Shown here one piece after another: positions 34,405-44,032 of a stretch of DNA of 64,000 bases. The stretch's first letter is position 1. The number at the start of each line of letters is the position of its first letter. This stretch comes from Amylostereum areolatum (taxonomy: Eukaryota > Basidiomycota > Agaricomycetes > Russulales > Stereaceae): the NCBI GenBank assembly GCA_012932865.1, contig SAXG01000060.1:209531-273530 (forward strand), in the 5' to 3' direction. The notes below the pieces were generated by a model that did no database searches, was not told the DNA's origin, and was given only the letters and a program-made list of their open reading frames with translations. The translations under genes and the position numbers were made by a program.

Positions 34405-35019
34405 TGGACAGTCTACCCCTACGCCTACCTCGCACCCCTCTCTCCATCTACCTCTGCCGTCTCTACGACGTTAAAAACTCCCACCACGGACCTCCCGAAC
34501 GCACCGGTTTTCCTCCCGTTCAACGGAAAGCCGATCACCCCCCGCGACGACGCACCACTCCCCTACCCTTGGTCCGACGCCGTCACCGTCAACTGCCTCG
34601 TCCCCGTACAGAACCTCTGCAAGAAAGATCCCTGGACCGCGCACGGCCTCAACTTCCGCATCTTCGAGTGGAGGTGGCACAAGGATCACGGTACTGTCGT
34701 CCTCGCCCTATATGTCCGGATCACTACGTGCATCAACGTAGATCTCGAACGCCTTGAATTCACCCTCCACGCCCCCACCTACCACACATACCTCATCCAG
34801 GACGCCCCCAACCCGATCCTCCAAACCAGTTTCACCTCCGTCTCCCAGTTTAACCGCCGGACCCCCGAATCCACCCCACCACCAGTCCTCCGTCCCACCA
34901 TCAAGGGTAAGACCCTTCGTCGCCGCCACCACGAACATAAGATCCGCCAGGCAGTAAAAGCCGGCTACCTCACCAAGAAACTCCTCGGCCGTCGCCCCAT
35001 CGCGGCGGACTTCTTCTAG
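34405..35019 (+). CDS. Element B ORF1 (no ATG)
   Basis: Open frame from within the LTR to TAG 35017-35019, related over its length to ORF1 of element 1: FNGKPITPRDDAPLPYPW, HGLNFRIFEWRWHKDHG, VLRPTIKGKTLRRR and KAGYLTKKLLGRRPIAADFF. There is no in-frame ATG, as in the homologue, so translation must begin at another codon or on a spliced leader. Behind the UAG the same frame is open without a break to gag (35020-35611), so ORF1 and gag could be made as one protein by readthrough. The stop lies in TTCTTCTAG, which also resembles an intron acceptor. Function unknown. Confidence 0.6.
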   Translation, partial: WTVYPYAYLAPLSPSTSAVSTTLKTPTTDLPNAPVFLPFNGKPITPRDDAPLPYPWSDAVTVNCLVPVQNLCKKDPWTAHGLNFRIFEWRWHKDHGTVVLALYVRITTCINVDLERLEFTLHAPTYHTYLIQDAPNPILQTSFTSVSQFNRRTPESTPPPVLRPTIKGKTLRRRHHEHKIRQAVKAGYLTKKLLGRRPIAADFF

Positions 35020-35610
35020 ACCATCATCACGTCCTCCACAGCCCCTCGTCCCCCCACTCCGAACCTCCCCCCAGGCGTTTTTCGAGACTACTGTCCCGAA
35101 GAATACTATATCCTCACCTCGCAGCAGACTAAGGAATCCGTACGTTGGCTGCACGACGAACCAAACCGGCAACGTCGAGACTGGTACTTCGACGACCGTG
35201 ACGAACAACCCTACGTCGAAGAATCGGATTTTGCCACCGCTGCGGACGTTCTACAGCGCTTCCTGAACCCCCCTCCGACCAACTCGCCCCCACCCCGTCG
35301 ACGTACTGTAATCGAAGTCCCAGAAGGGATCAACCACAACGACACAACTGGGAAGTGGTACGCCTATAGACGGAACAAGAACGGAACCCCAGGACGATCA
35401 GTAGTTGAGTGGCAGCCCACTTCGTTCAGTCCCGTCCAAGATCACTGGTCGTGGCATCATAACCAGCAATTCCTCACCCCCGCCGACTTCCTTGTCGCAA
35501 AACAAGTTGAGGACGAAGTTGAAGAAGCAGAAGAACGCCGACGAGAAACCCTACGCCGCCTTGATCAAGAACTCGCCCAATCCCTCACCGTCCCCCTCCC
35601 CTTCGACAAG

Positions 35611-36636
35611 ATGTCCGATGCCGAATCCAAACCTGCCATCTCCAAGCGGGAGATCGGCCCCAAGCCAAAGCCATTCAAAGGCGATAGACGCGACACCCTC
35701 CGGTTCTCCCTCGAGCTCCGCATGTTCCTGCGCGTTAACAAAGATGTTTATGCCACAGATGACGCCAAGATGATGCTCCTCCTCAGCCTGATGGAGGACG
35801 ACACGGCGAAAGCCTGGGCCACGCATCGCCGCATGGAACTCTTCGCCGACGAAGACGAGAAGGAAGACGCCGACACCCTCGACCCCACGCCCCCAACACT
35901 CCACTATAGCTCCTACAAAGAGCTCTTCGAGAGGTTTGGCAAAGACTTCGTGCCCGTTGATCCGAAGATAGAGGCTCAGCGTAAGATCAACGAGCTCGCA
36001 ATGACCACCCGGGACGTCACTGACTTTATCACCGAGTTTGAGATGCTGGCAACCATGTCAGCGTATGACGACGAGGCGCTAATCCACTTTTTCAAAAAGG
36101 GACTTCAGCGTGACCTCGGCAAGCAGGTGGCCCGGTCGTACCCGTTCCCCACCAAGCTCGCGGAGTGGAAGGAGCGCGCCCGCCGCATCAACCACCAGTG
36201 GCTCGAAGAGAACCCGGAGAGGAAGAGCAGTCAGTCCAAGGGGGCTGTCGCGCTCACCTCAAACGGTTCGACCAACGACTCCTCGTCGCGCCGAGTTGGC
36301 GCCTTCACCAACACCTCGACCCGCCCTGCAAAGCTGACGGACGACGAGCGCGCGAAGATGATGCGCGAAGGCAAGTGCTTCATGTGTCGACAAGCCGGTC
36401 ACGTCTCTCGCGACTGCCCCAACCGCGATTCGAGCGCGCGACGAGTGGGCGCAGTAGAGACTGGGTCCAAGGCCCCTCCCCTGCCGACGAACACGGCTCC
36501 GTCCACTGCGAAAGCAGCTCTCGACCCGTCCAAAACCATCGCGGCAATCACCCGCCAGCTGAAGGATCTGGACGTGGAAGGTAAGGAACAGGCAGTGGCA
36601 CTGTTGAAGGATATCCTGGAGTCGCAGGATTTTTGA
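35611..36636 (+). CDS. gag: Element B gag
   Basis: 341 residues from the ATG at 35611 (MSDAESKPAISKREIG). Capsid region with KPKPFKGDRRDTLRFSLELR and DFITEFEMLATMSAYDDEA, then the zinc knuckle CFMCRQAGHVSRDC from residue 256. The frame also extends upstream of the ATG to 35020, through a segment with KWYAYRRNKNG that element 1 shares, so the real N-terminus may be longer. Ends DILESQDF with TGA at 36634-36636, overlapping pol. Intact. Confidence 0.92.
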   Translation: MSDAESKPAISKREIGPKPKPFKGDRRDTLRFSLELRMFLRVNKDVYATDDAKMMLLLSLMEDDTAKAWATHRRMELFADEDEKEDADTLDPTPPTLHYSSYKELFERFGKDFVPVDPKIEAQRKINELAMTTRDVTDFITEFEMLATMSAYDDEALIHFFKKGLQRDLGKQVARSYPFPTKLAEWKERARRINHQWLEENPERKSSQSKGAVALTSNGSTNDSSSRRVGAFTNTSTRPAKLTDDERAKMMREGKCFMCRQAGHVSRDCPNRDSSARRVGAVETGSKAPPLPTNTAPSTAKAALDPSKTIAAITRQLKDLDVEGKEQAVALLKDILESQDF

Positions 36637-36668
36637 AACGCCCCCCAGTCGCGTCGTCTGGCGGAGGC
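36627..36668 (+). promoter_or_regulatory. Candidate -1 frameshift site, element B
   Basis: G GAT TTT at 36627-36633 directly before the gag stop TGA. After 6-7 nt, GCCCCCCAG (36640-36648) can pair with CTGGCGGAGGC (36658-36668): nine pairs, two bulges, and a 9-nt loop. The arrangement is the same as in element 1, including spacer and loop length. Confidence 0.65.
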
Positions 36669-39600
36669 AAAGGACTTGTATCATCGGCATCTTACAATCG
36701 CTTTTCTGTATTATCATCTATGACCTCATGTGAGCAATCGTATCCATCGTGTGTGCACCTCTCTACTGTCACGAAGAACAGGCAAACACCCTCGATAACG
36801 CTCAGAGTCAAGATGATTGGACGAGCGACAGGCCGACAAATCGACGCAGATGCACTGCTTGACAGCGGTGCAGAAGGAATCATCATCAATCGAAGCTTTG
36901 CTGAACGCAAGAAGCTGACCACGAGAAAACTAGAAAACCCGTTCCCCGTGCGTAACGTGGATGGCACCGAGAACATCATGGGCTGGGTACGTGACACGAC
37001 GACCCAGCGAATCCGGATATACTCACAAGACTCAAAGGCATACCATGAGGAAGAAGCTGAGTTCTTCATCACCGACATCGGTGATCACGATATGATCCTT
37101 GGAACAGACTGGCTCGATGAGCATAACCCCACCATAGACTGGCAGCAAGATCGTGTTGACATGCTCCGCTGCCCTCCCTCCTGCACCCTCTCCGAACCGA
37201 CCGTGACAAACCTTGCAACAAAGCCGCGAACATCATTGTCGACCCGATCACAGCGAAAGGTTCAAGCTGATGCGCCCCCTAAGGTACCTCTAGTCCTGGA
37301 CGACCCCTTCCCAGAACCAGTGTATGTCTCCTGGGCCCCTATCCCTACGTATGTCATCCCCGCGCGCAGGGTCAAAGGTGTTCGTATCCGCACATCCCAT
37401 CTCTCACCTCTACCTGCCCGCCTTTTCACTGAAGACGACGACGAACGACCCAGAGTCTTCCGAGACTGGGAGATCAATGGCCTGCGTCGTGCTGGGATTC
37501 TTCCTGAAGTTGACGGCCCTAACCCGGAGGCAGTACCAATCCGCGCGGGCTTCACCAAGGCGCAGGAGCTTGCAGAGCACTCAAAGGAAAATGCACGTCC
37601 GCAAACCTTTGAAGACTTGGTTCCCCCTCCATACCGCGACTTTGCACCCGTATTCGACAAGAAAACCTCTGAACGACTACCCGACCGACGACCATGGGAT
37701 CATGCCATCGACATGAAGGACGGCTTCGAACCCAAGCCGTGCAAGATCTATCCGCTCTCCCCCTCCGAGCAGATCGAGCTCGATACCTTCCTCGACGACC
37801 ACCTGAAGAAGGGCTACATTCGCCCATCGAAGTCGCCGCAGGCAAGTCCGTTCTTTTTCGTCAAAAAGAAGGATGGGAAGCTGCGGCCTGTACAGGACTA
37901 TCGAGAGCTAAACAAGGGTACCATCAAGAACGAGTATCCCTTGCCGCTGATCTCAGAAATTGTCGACCGCCTCAAAGGTGCAAAGATCTTCTCCAAGATG
38001 GACGTCCGCTGGGGGTACAACAACGTCCGCATCAAGGAAGGCGACGAGTGGAAGGCTGCGTTCAAGACGAATCGTGGCCTCTTTGAACCTACGGTGATGT
38101 TCTTCGGCCTTATGAACTCCCCCGCGATGTTCCAGGCAATGATGAACGAACTTTTCAAGGACCTTATCGACTCGGGCAAAGTCATCATCTACATGGACGA
38201 CATCCTCGTATTCACTCGAACTATGGAGGAACATCGTACCATAGTGCGACAGGTTCTCCAACGCCTACAAGACAATGACCTGTTCCTTAAGCCAGAGAAA
38301 TGTGTCTTCGAGCAGGACTCCGTTGAATACCTCGGACTCATTATCTCGCACGACAAGATCGCCATGGACCCCATCAAGGTAGCTGGTATCCAGGACTGGC
38401 CGACACCCCGGACGGTCAAGGATGTACAATCCTTCCTCGGATTTGGTAATTTCTACCGACGCTTCATCAAGGATTTCTCCAAGATCGCACGACCTCTGTT
38501 CGACCTGACAAAGAAGGACTGCACATGGAATTGGTCGACGGAATGCCAGACGGCGTTTAACGCACTTAAAGCTGCGTTCACCTCCTCCCCTGTCTTAGTT
38601 ATGCCTGATCCAAGGAAACCCTACCTCGTCGAAGTTGACGCCTCGGACTTTGCTACTGGAGGTATACTCTCGCAGAAAGGCAACGACGGTCACTGGCATC
38701 CAGTGGCGTATCTGTCCAAGGCCCTGTCCGAACCGGAACGCAACTACGACATCTACGACAAGGAGCTACTCGCGATCATCCGTGCGCTCGAAGCCTGGCG
38801 CCACTACCTTGAAGGCGCCCCCGACACCGTCGAAATCTGGACAGACCACAAGAACCTGGAACACTTCAAGACGGCACAGAAGCTGAGCCGCCGACAGGCA
38901 CGTTGGGCTCTATTCCTCACTCGATTTGACTTCGCGCTCGTTCACAAACCAGGAGTATCCCATCGCCCAGACCCAATGTCCCGACGACCTGATCACAAGC
39001 AGGGCGTTGAGAATGACAACAAGGAGCGTATCTTGCTCGACCCCAAGTACTTCCAGATACGTGCAACAAGGCCAGGAGCAGTAACCTCCCTCGGCGATGT
39101 TGAACTCCGACGACGTATCCGCGACTGCAAGACCAAGGACATCGAGGTCGTTCAAGCTCTGGATGCCATCTTACGAAATGGACCACGTACACTCGTCAAG
39201 AACCTTCAAGAGTGGAACTACGAAGAAGGCCTGGTCCTGTTTAGAGGAAAGGTATATGTCCCTGCAGATGACGAGTTGCGACGCGACATTGTCAAAATGT
39301 ACCATGAATCGCCCCTGGCTGGACACCCTGGTCGCTTCAAGACTTACGAACTTGTGAGTCGTGAATATTGGTGGCCTGGCATGTCTGTCTTCGTCCGCGA
39401 CTTCGTAGCAGGATGCGCAACCTGCCAGTCGACAAAGACGCAGAGCAGCCGACCCCACGTCGACATGATCCCGAATGAAGTACCCGACCGACCATTTGGC
39501 GTCATCTCTACCGACTTCATTGTCAAGCTCCCTGACTGCGAAGGCTATAATGCCGTCAATGTCGTGGTTGACCGCCTCACCAAGATGGTGGTTACCACCC

Positions 39601-40727
39601 CATGTACAACGAAGATCACCAGTGATGGCACGGCCGACATTCTCTTCGACAAGGTATACCGACACTACGGCTTAGCAGACAAGATCATCTCGGATCGTGG
39701 ACCCCAATTTGCTGGACAGGTGATGCGTACACTCAACGAGAAGCTCGGGATCAAGTCCGCCCTCAGCACAGCGTATCACCCACAGACAGACGGCCAAACC
39801 GAACGCGAGAACCAGAACCTTGAGCAGTTCCTGCGAGTATTCTGCAACTACCGTCAGGATGACTGGGTGAAGTGGCTGCCCTTCTTCGAGTTTTCTCACA
39901 ACTCCCGCACCCATGCAGCTACTGGAAAGGCCCCCTTTGAAGTCCTCTACGGCTTCCTCCCCAAGATGTACCCATCCGTAAACCCGTCCTCAAAGGTCCC
40001 TGCAGTTGAAGAACGCCTCCGTCAACTTGAAGAAGTCCGACAGGAGATTAAGGCCAGCCTTGCCCTCGCATCCGACTTAATGAAGCACTACAACGGTGAC
40101 ACGATCAGCAAATCGACACTGTTTGCCGTCGGAGACAAGGTCTGGCTCGAAGGCAAAAACCTGAAGACGACGAGGCCGAAAGCTAAGCTTGCTGCCAAAC
40201 GATTTGGACCCTTCGAGATCATTGACGTCATTAGCCCAGTAAACTACCGCCTGAAGCTGCCAAAGACGTGGAGAATCCACCCGGTCTTCCATGCTTCGCT
40301 GCTCACCGCGTACAAAGAGACAACGGCACATGGTCCAAACTATGAACAACCGCCGCCTGACCTCGTTGATGACGAGGAAGAATATGACGTTGAAGACATC
40401 ATCGACTCGAAGCCGACCCGCAACAAGAAAGGCATACAATACCTCGTCAAGTGGGCAGGCTATCCTGACTCCGAGAATACCTGGCTCCCTCGCTCCTCGC
40501 TCTCAAAAGTCACCGACATGATCGACGCCTTCCACAAACGCCATCCAAATGCGCCCCGCCCTGTGCGTTCCCTCGGCATCTCCTTTGACGATTTCCTCGC
40601 ATCTACCCTTGCAGATGACATTGCGCTCCAGGCGAAAGCGCGTCTTAAAGGGGGGGTAATGTCACGGATCGCTCCATTTCTCTCTTCGTTTGCAGACCTC
40701 GTACACGCGACGCGTCACGGCACATGA
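36633..40727 (+). CDS. pol: Element B pol polyprotein, intact
   Basis: A 1,364-codon frame in -1 phase to gag; it has no ATG at its head, which supports synthesis as a Gag-Pol fusion. Protease LLDSGAEGIIIN with the catalytic Asp at residue 77. RT with RPVQDYRELNKG, RWGYNN and YMDD at residues 520-523. RNase H with EVDASDFATGG and NYDIYDKELLAI. Integrase zinc finger HPGRFKTYEL (His at residue 898)...CATCQSTK. The catalytic triad is Asp 961 (STDFIVKLP), Asp 1021 (SDRGPQF) and Glu 1057, with 35 residues between the last two. A chromodomain follows at about 1250-1305 (YDVEDIIDSKPTRNKKG, YLVKWAGYPDSENTW), which in chromoviruses directs integration to marked chromatin. The frame continues into the 3' LTR before stopping. 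Confidence 0.93.
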   Translation: MKRPPVASSGGGKGLVSSASYNRFSVLSSMTSCEQSYPSCVHLSTVTKNRQTPSITLRVKMIGRATGRQIDADALLDSGAEGIIINRSFAERKKLTTRKLENPFPVRNVDGTENIMGWVRDTTTQRIRIYSQDSKAYHEEEAEFFITDIGDHDMILGTDWLDEHNPTIDWQQDRVDMLRCPPSCTLSEPTVTNLATKPRTSLSTRSQRKVQADAPPKVPLVLDDPFPEPVYVSWAPIPTYVIPARRVKGVRIRTSHLSPLPARLFTEDDDERPRVFRDWEINGLRRAGILPEVDGPNPEAVPIRAGFTKAQELAEHSKENARPQTFEDLVPPPYRDFAPVFDKKTSERLPDRRPWDHAIDMKDGFEPKPCKIYPLSPSEQIELDTFLDDHLKKGYIRPSKSPQASPFFFVKKKDGKLRPVQDYRELNKGTIKNEYPLPLISEIVDRLKGAKIFSKMDVRWGYNNVRIKEGDEWKAAFKTNRGLFEPTVMFFGLMNSPAMFQAMMNELFKDLIDSGKVIIYMDDILVFTRTMEEHRTIVRQVLQRLQDNDLFLKPEKCVFEQDSVEYLGLIISHDKIAMDPIKVAGIQDWPTPRTVKDVQSFLGFGNFYRRFIKDFSKIARPLFDLTKKDCTWNWSTECQTAFNALKAAFTSSPVLVMPDPRKPYLVEVDASDFATGGILSQKGNDGHWHPVAYLSKALSEPERNYDIYDKELLAIIRALEAWRHYLEGAPDTVEIWTDHKNLEHFKTAQKLSRRQARWALFLTRFDFALVHKPGVSHRPDPMSRRPDHKQGVENDNKERILLDPKYFQIRATRPGAVTSLGDVELRRRIRDCKTKDIEVVQALDAILRNGPRTLVKNLQEWNYEEGLVLFRGKVYVPADDELRRDIVKMYHESPLAGHPGRFKTYELVSREYWWPGMSVFVRDFVAGCATCQSTKTQSSRPHVDMIPNEVPDRPFGVISTDFIVKLPDCEGYNAVNVVVDRLTKMVVTTPCTTKITSDGTADILFDKVYRHYGLADKIISDRGPQFAGQVMRTLNEKLGIKSALSTAYHPQTDGQTERENQNLEQFLRVFCNYRQDDWVKWLPFFEFSHNSRTHAATGKAPFEVLYGFLPKMYPSVNPSSKVPAVEERLRQLEEVRQEIKASLALASDLMKHYNGDTISKSTLFAVGDKVWLEGKNLKTTRPKAKLAAKRFGPFEIIDVISPVNYRLKLPKTWRIHPVFHASLLTAYKETTAHGPNYEQPPPDLVDDEEEYDVEDIIDSKPTRNKKGIQYLVKWAGYPDSENTWLPRSSLSKVTDMIDAFHKRHPNAPRPVRSLGISFDDFLASTLADDIALQAKARLKGGVMSRIAPFLSSFADLVHATRHGT

Positions 40728-41079
40728 CTTTCCCTTGCATCACATGCTTCAACGACGTCATTGCCCGGACTTCCGAGCAGGGTTCCGCATCCTTATCTAT
40801 GACATCATCGCTCCGGACCTTCGTCCTCCACCCCATGACTCCTTTCTTATTGTTCCCCCCGCTCGCACCCCTATTGCATCGCATCGCACCATCGTACCCA
40901 CTTGTATATAAGGACAGTGTTTCTCTTCCCTTCTCCCTAGACTGTCCATCTCGTCATACGGTACTGTAGCACACGTTGCACTACCCTAGACCCCGGCACT
41001 CTCGAATCTACTCTCCTCTCGCTCCTCCCATCGTCGCGACTTAGGCGGTTCATCGGTCTCATAAACTGCGTTTCTGACA
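40660..41079 (+). repeat. 3' LTR of element B
   Basis: 420 bp, nearly identical to 33983-34402; the end of the pol frame overlaps its first 68 bp. Confidence 0.95.
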
Positions 41080-41084
41080 AACCC

Positions 41085-41994
41085 GTCCACGGCGTATCAC
41101 CCTCAGACGGATGGACAGACCGAACGCTCCAACATGACCATGGAAAACTACCTTCGCATCTTCGTCAATCAGCGACAAGACAATTGGACACGTTACCTCC
41201 CACTTGCCATGACTGCGCTCAACAACATGGTCCATAGTTCAATTGGGATGTCTCCCAACTTTGCCAACTATGGTCGGGAACTCTACCTGGGGACAAACCC
41301 TCGACGCGAGACAGACAACCCATCGGCAAACGAGTTTGCACAATGCATGCGAGACATCTATGAGGAAGCCCGCTCTGCGCTAAAGGCAGCACAGGACGAT
41401 CAAAAGTGCTTTTACGATCGCAAGAAGGACGAACCAATAGATTACAAAATTGGCGACTTCGTCTGGCTGGAAGCCAAGACCAGAGATGGCCAAACCGTAA
41501 TCAAAACGGCACATCCTATGCAAAAGCTAGATGACAAGCGCTTTGGTCCTTTCGAAATCCTGGAGAAAGTCGGAGCATCGGCTTACAAGCTTCGCCTCCC
41601 TACATCCTGGTCACGAAAACATCCGGTCTTCAACGAGTCCCTCCTATCTCCACACAACGGTCCCGCCTTTGACAATCAGAAAGCACCTACACCTCCACCG
41701 CCAGAGTTAGTCCAAGGAGAGGAAGTCTATGAGGTCGAAAAGATTATAGACTCCAAGAAGGTTGGTCGCGGCTTCAAGTACCTCGTCAAATGGAAAGGCT
41801 ACCCAGACAATGACAATACTTGGGAGCCTCTCACCAATCTCCAGAATGCCAAGAAACGCATTGACGACTTCCACCGTGAACATCCGGGTGCCCCGAAACC
41901 TGCACACCTTAATCGTTGGGAACTCCTGTCGGAGGAAGAAACTGAATCTGATTACGACGAGGACGTCGAATCTAAGGAAGGGGTGATGTCATGA
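41085..41994 (+). pseudogene. pol: Element A pol, 3' part (end of integrase core, GPY-like region, chromodomain)
   Basis: Continues the element A integrase directly after the duplicated AACCC: STAYHPQTDGQTERSNM carries the third catalytic residue, Glu. Then NNMVHSSIGMSPNFANYGRE, the KRFGPFEILEKVG linker and a complete chromodomain (YEVEKIIDSKKVGRGFKYLV, KWKGYPDNDNTWEP). Deleting element B plus one AACCC joins this part in frame to the part ending at 33982, so element A was capable of encoding a full integrase before element B inserted, apart from the single-T change near 32,805. Confidence 0.92.
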
Positions 41995-42444
41995 ACGGTC
42001 TATAATTTTCTTTTTACTTTACATCGGTTACACGCTTTAGGACTTATCGACTTATCACCGGTCCGGCTCCACCTTGGCCCGGACCCGGCTCATCTATATC
42101 CCGCCCGGACCCACGTGACTCATCTCGGTCCGGGTCTGACTCCTTTCTCTTGACTCATGCTGTACAATACTGACTCATGCTGTGCTCTTTTACATACGAC
42201 TGCTTACTTATACTTGGTCTGCTTACTGATCACCGTGTATTGGTTGCTTACCTAAGTCTCTCTCCTCTTGTGTATATAAGGCTCGCTCTCGCTGTACATA
42301 TTCCTTATCTCGAGCTAGTCAATTCTACCGACTTTGCTTGCTTTCCCTCGTCTGTCGCCGTGTCTGATCGGCTCCCCTCTGTCGTCCTCATCTTCTAGTC
42401 AGCTGTGTCGTAACTTGGTGCTGTCGCACTAGTCGTTGCTGACA
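41987..42444 (+). repeat. 3' LTR of element A
   Basis: 458 bp; TATATAA at 42273-42279; one difference from the 5' LTR seen by eye. Followed by the duplicated ATAGT at 42445-42449. The chromodomain frame ends at TGA 41992-41994, just inside the LTR. Confidence 0.95.
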
Positions 42445-42662
42445 ATAGTAAAACTATACCATATAAACAGTTTATAGACAGTAAATAGACTATAACATTG
42501 GAGCCTTAGCTCAGCCTCATCCAACCCACCGTTATACATTGCAGGAACATCTGCGGCCGGGAATGGAAGCTTGCCAATCCCGCTGGCACGGAACGCGAGT
42601 TCGACACATACTGGAAAGCACCCGAAAACTTGGAGACCCGCGAGGTATACTGTACCCATTGA

Positions 42663-44032
42663 ATCGGTTCGTCACCCACTTGTGACTGTGACAGGTGCGA
42701 CGAAAATTTGGCTTTGTCAGGGGTGGTTAGCGAACATGACAATGTTCAATTTTTGGCAAATTTTGACCTTTTTTCCGTGTTGTGACCTTCAACCCGGAAT
42801 TACGATTTGTCAAACAACTTTGTGACACGTTACAGAGTGCAGATTTCGTCTTGTCAGTGGTCTCTGTGACTGTGACAAGATGAACCATTCCAATTGGTAC
42901 AGTAGTCGCTTCGCTCCAGCGTGGGGGACCGATCTTAACATGATATCCTACAGCAATACCAACAAGGAAAATGAGCTGGTAAGTACTCTGCCAATCTTAT
43001 TGTCCGTAGAACCGTGCTGACACTCTGATAGACGGCTGCGAAAAAAGCCACGCGTGCGACGCACGCGCACTAGTGCCGCGTAAACGACGGGTATGTTGGC
43101 AGTACAATATCGAAGGAGACTAGGTGGTACATTGACAGACCATCTCATATGGTGTTCCACTGTGTATTGATGCATCTTGGGCAGCTCAACCACCCTCCGA
43201 AAAGGTGTAGTGACTTTAACAAACAGTGCCGTCACATCAATTTCTACGGTCTGCATTGGTTTCGGTATTATCTAGACGATGTGGATGATTGCGCGAGGTG
43301 TTGATTTGTATATATGGCTATCGGTCGTGGTCGTGGTGGTCAAAAATATATTATGTTGATTTCTATAGCTCATCTCGAAATATATTGATGCGTGTGTCGA
43401 CACTGGGTGACTTCCCGTAGGCTGTTTTATTCGAGAATCTTATTTTGTAAACATATTTGGACCCTGCTGCCGAGGTGCCGACGGTGGACGCGACGCGAGT
43501 GAGTTACATTCTCAGCTCAGACCCTCGTACTAGATGAACATCTGGAAGAGGGGGGGGGACCCCTTTCTAGATTTTGGAAGCATGGAATAAACCATTTTAG
43601 GCAACTCATCTCTCCAGATCTCCCCGCCCCGACGGCGCGCCATCCCCTGTCTGCTTACATCATACAATGTTGAGATTGCGGGTGCGACAATTTTCTGCGT
43701 CGTCCTCCTCTGTCCCACCATCAAACCATCGCGCTGCTGCCTGTTTCCAACGTCTAACCATTCGTGTGTCATATCACCTCGCTGCTGCTTTCAACATGTC
43801 AAGTTATCTCTCTCGACCGGGCTAGATCAAACTAGGCCGGGCCTCATGGTTCATAGTGTGCACAATTACGTTCAAGTCAGCGTGTTGCCACTGCAATGCG
43901 GCGGTGGTCTTGCCACGCTATTGAAGCTATAAAGGGGCCCAGCAGTAAGCCTGATTCTGCATTCTCTTTTCTTCTTCTTACCTTTCCGTAGCTTTCACCA
44001 CATTCCTTATCTCTAAGTTCTCGCACTCTTCC
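42663..44032. other. No supported gene
   Basis: About 1.4 kb with repeated GTGAC and TGTGACA words (42,660-42,900), a run of ten G at 43,549-43,558, and no coherent protein. It may contain the left end of the Harbinger element whose genes follow; no terminal repeat was identified. Confidence 0.35.

Larger units (their letters stand above)
33983..41079 (+). mobile_element. Ty3/gypsy chromovirus, element B (complete, recent)
   Basis: 7,097 bp with 420-bp LTRs at 33983-34402 and 40660-41079 that differ at about three positions in my reading. The target-site duplication AACCC is at 33978-33982 and 41080-41084. Contents: ORF1, gag, pol of 1,364 codons with no internal stop. This is the only one of the three chromoviruses here that looks able to move by itself. 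Confidence 0.95.
27826..42444 (+). mobile_element. Ty3/gypsy chromovirus, element A, with element B nested in its integrase
   Basis: The LTRs at 27826-28283 and 41987-42444 are both 458 bp and I see one difference between them (T/C in GCTGTGTYGTAAC), so the insertion is recent. A perfect 5-bp duplication ATAGT flanks it (27821-27825 and 42445-42449). Internal order: ORF1, gag with CCHC, pol (-1 frame) with protease, RT, RNase H, integrase and chromodomain. Element B occupies 33983-41079 inside the integrase. Without it element A would be about 7.5 kb. Confidence 0.95.
23968..42508. mobile_element. hAT-like element (about 3.9 kb before later insertions)
   Basis: The ends are inverted copies: TAAGGCTCCAA at 23968-23978 and TTGGAGCCTTA at 42498-42508, each followed inward by TATAGTYTAT. 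The flanks are GCTCATCC (23960-23967) and GCTCAGCC (42509-42516), an 8-bp duplication with one mismatch, as expected for hAT elements. Further inside both ends are AT-rich stretches with repeats of ACAGTAAA or GACAGTA. No transposase frame was found, so the element is non-autonomous. The chromovirus at 27826-42444 entered it near its right end. Superfamily assignment is inferred from duplication length and terminal bases. Confidence 0.6.
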
